DNA of 64,000 nt, taken from positions 1,688,554 through 1,752,553 of the forward strand of contig RPFO01000076.1 in assembly GCA_009746045.1 (NCBI GenBank). Reading direction: 5' to 3'. This document shows, piece by piece, positions 63,479-64,000 of this stretch. Made by a program: the position numbers and the translations under genes. Position 1 is the first letter of the stretch; each line of letters begins with the position of its first letter. The DNA comes from Mesostigma viride. Lineage: Eukaryota > Streptophyta > Mesostigmatophyceae > Mesostigmatales > Mesostigmataceae. The notes beneath the pieces are model-generated. The model saw only the letters and a program-made list of their open reading frames with translations, did not search any database and was not told the DNA's origin.

Positions 63479-63675
63479 AGTTGCAATCTGTTGCTTGACC
63501 GAAATGCGTGTATAAACTGGTGCATGCATAATGGAATGTAAATCTGGATTGGTGCAATGACGATAAGGCCTATCGCAATCTTGGGGTTGCACACATGACT
63601 TGTAACCATATAAATTGATAATAAACCCAGGCACCTAGTGCCGCATTCTTGCAAGCATCATTCTCAATCTCAACT
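63479..63675 (+). repeat. 3' LTR of element C
   Basis: Identical to the 5' LTR in my reading, followed directly by TTGTT and the resumed pol of element B. Confidence 0.95.
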
Positions 63676-64000
63676 TTGTTCAGCTGGTACAGCAGACTGC
63701 AGAAGAGGGTCTGTATCAGTTCAGATGTGGCAGAATGCAGGGCAATATGTGAGGGGATCCAGTCCAGCTTGTACATAAAGGAGTTAATGCTGGAGCTGGC
63801 TTCAGTTACCCCTTGGACCTTGCAGATGGAGACGTTGTTGCTAGCAGACAGCATGGGTATGGTCCAGTTTGTTCACAAGCAGCTGGCCAGAAGCCGGGAC
63901 CTGGATTATTTGTTGCTGAAGGAGTTGGCCAGTTTGGTTGACTTGAAGCATATCCCTGGGGAGGAGAACCCTGCTGATGCATTGACCAAGCTGCCACACA
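63676..64000 (+). pseudogene. Element B pol, 3' part (RNase H end, cut by window)
   Basis: Begins with the second TTGTT target copy and resumes FSWYSRLQKRVCISSDVAECRA, LLADSMGMVQFV and IPGEENPADALTK as in element A. The pol stop, 3' untranslated region and 3' LTR lie outside the window. One change is notable: LLTDSMG of A is LLADSMG here, but the catalytic Asp is kept. Confidence 0.88.

Larger units (their letters stand above)
58533..63675 (+). mobile_element. LTR retrotransposon C, complete and apparently intact
   Basis: 5143 bp with two 197-bp LTRs (58533-58729, 63479-63675) that I read as identical. The target duplication is TTGTT (58528-58532, 63676-63680). Ends are AGTTG...CAACT, again not TG...CA. 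A purine tract GAAAAAAGAAAGGGCTGG precedes the 3' LTR and closely resembles that of element A. There are only two ORFs, gag and pol, both open; no leader ORF. Identical LTRs and open frames mark it as the youngest insertion in the window and potentially active. Confidence 0.95.
52351..64000 (+). mobile_element. LTR retrotransposon B, same family as A, split by element C; 3' end beyond window
   Basis: The 5' LTR has the same AGTTAAC...GTTAACT ends; the internal region follows that of element A. Element C is inserted in its RNase H region with target duplication TTGTT. The presumed left target copy of B is TCTTG (52346-52350), unverifiable here. B is defective: leader and gag start are frameshifted, the zinc knuckle has a one-base deletion, and pol is interrupted. 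Confidence 0.92.

Overview
The window is eukaryotic nuclear DNA, most likely from a green alga. The best evidence is a spliced minus-strand gene for plant-type PYRR: a degenerate RibD deaminase-like domain, an active-looking pyrimidine reductase and a C-terminal COG3236 (YbiA-like) N-glycosidase, a fusion known from plants and green algae. Its exons are GC-rich and its GT-AG introns are large and full of tandem repeats. I cannot name a species.

Layout. 0-3 kb: a tandem duplication holding a small acidic ORF; the second copy carries three insertions, each with direct-repeat flanks (a microsatellite-bearing SINE-like element, a tRNA-like SINE candidate, a foldback element). 3.8-18.9 kb: PYRR, 11 modelled exons (954 codons), with introns holding a 30-bp minisatellite split by a 215-bp hairpin, a 20-bp minisatellite, C-rich arrays and a 0.9-kb purine array. 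19.9-27.7 kb: two long tandem units, the first interrupted by a 1.9-kb TTAA-flanked DNA transposon whose empty site survives in the second, plus three promoter-like boxes. 27.7-36.6 kb: a 0.65-0.7-kb inverted-repeat pair around mini- and microsatellites and a minus-strand retrotransposon with reverse transcriptase, CCHC finger and restriction-like endonuclease. 37-47.3 kb: a decayed LINE split by a complete 8.0-kb LTR retrotransposon (element A, target duplication GACCA). 47.3-52.3 kb: more repeats, including a long array of the splice-donor hexamer GTGAGT, and exon-like pieces of one or more unidentified minus-strand genes. 52.35 kb to the end: a second copy of the same LTR family (element B), split by a complete, apparently very young 5.1-kb LTR element of a related family (element C, target duplication TTGTT, identical 197-bp LTRs).

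The host gene would serve plastid riboflavin synthesis. Nearly everything else is mobile or repetitive DNA. The most unusual system is the Copia-like LTR lineage (elements A, B, C): LTRs with AGTT...AACT ends instead of TG...CA, and a pol order of integrase, retropepsin-like domain (DTN or DTQ instead of DTG/DSG), reverse transcriptase, RNase H.
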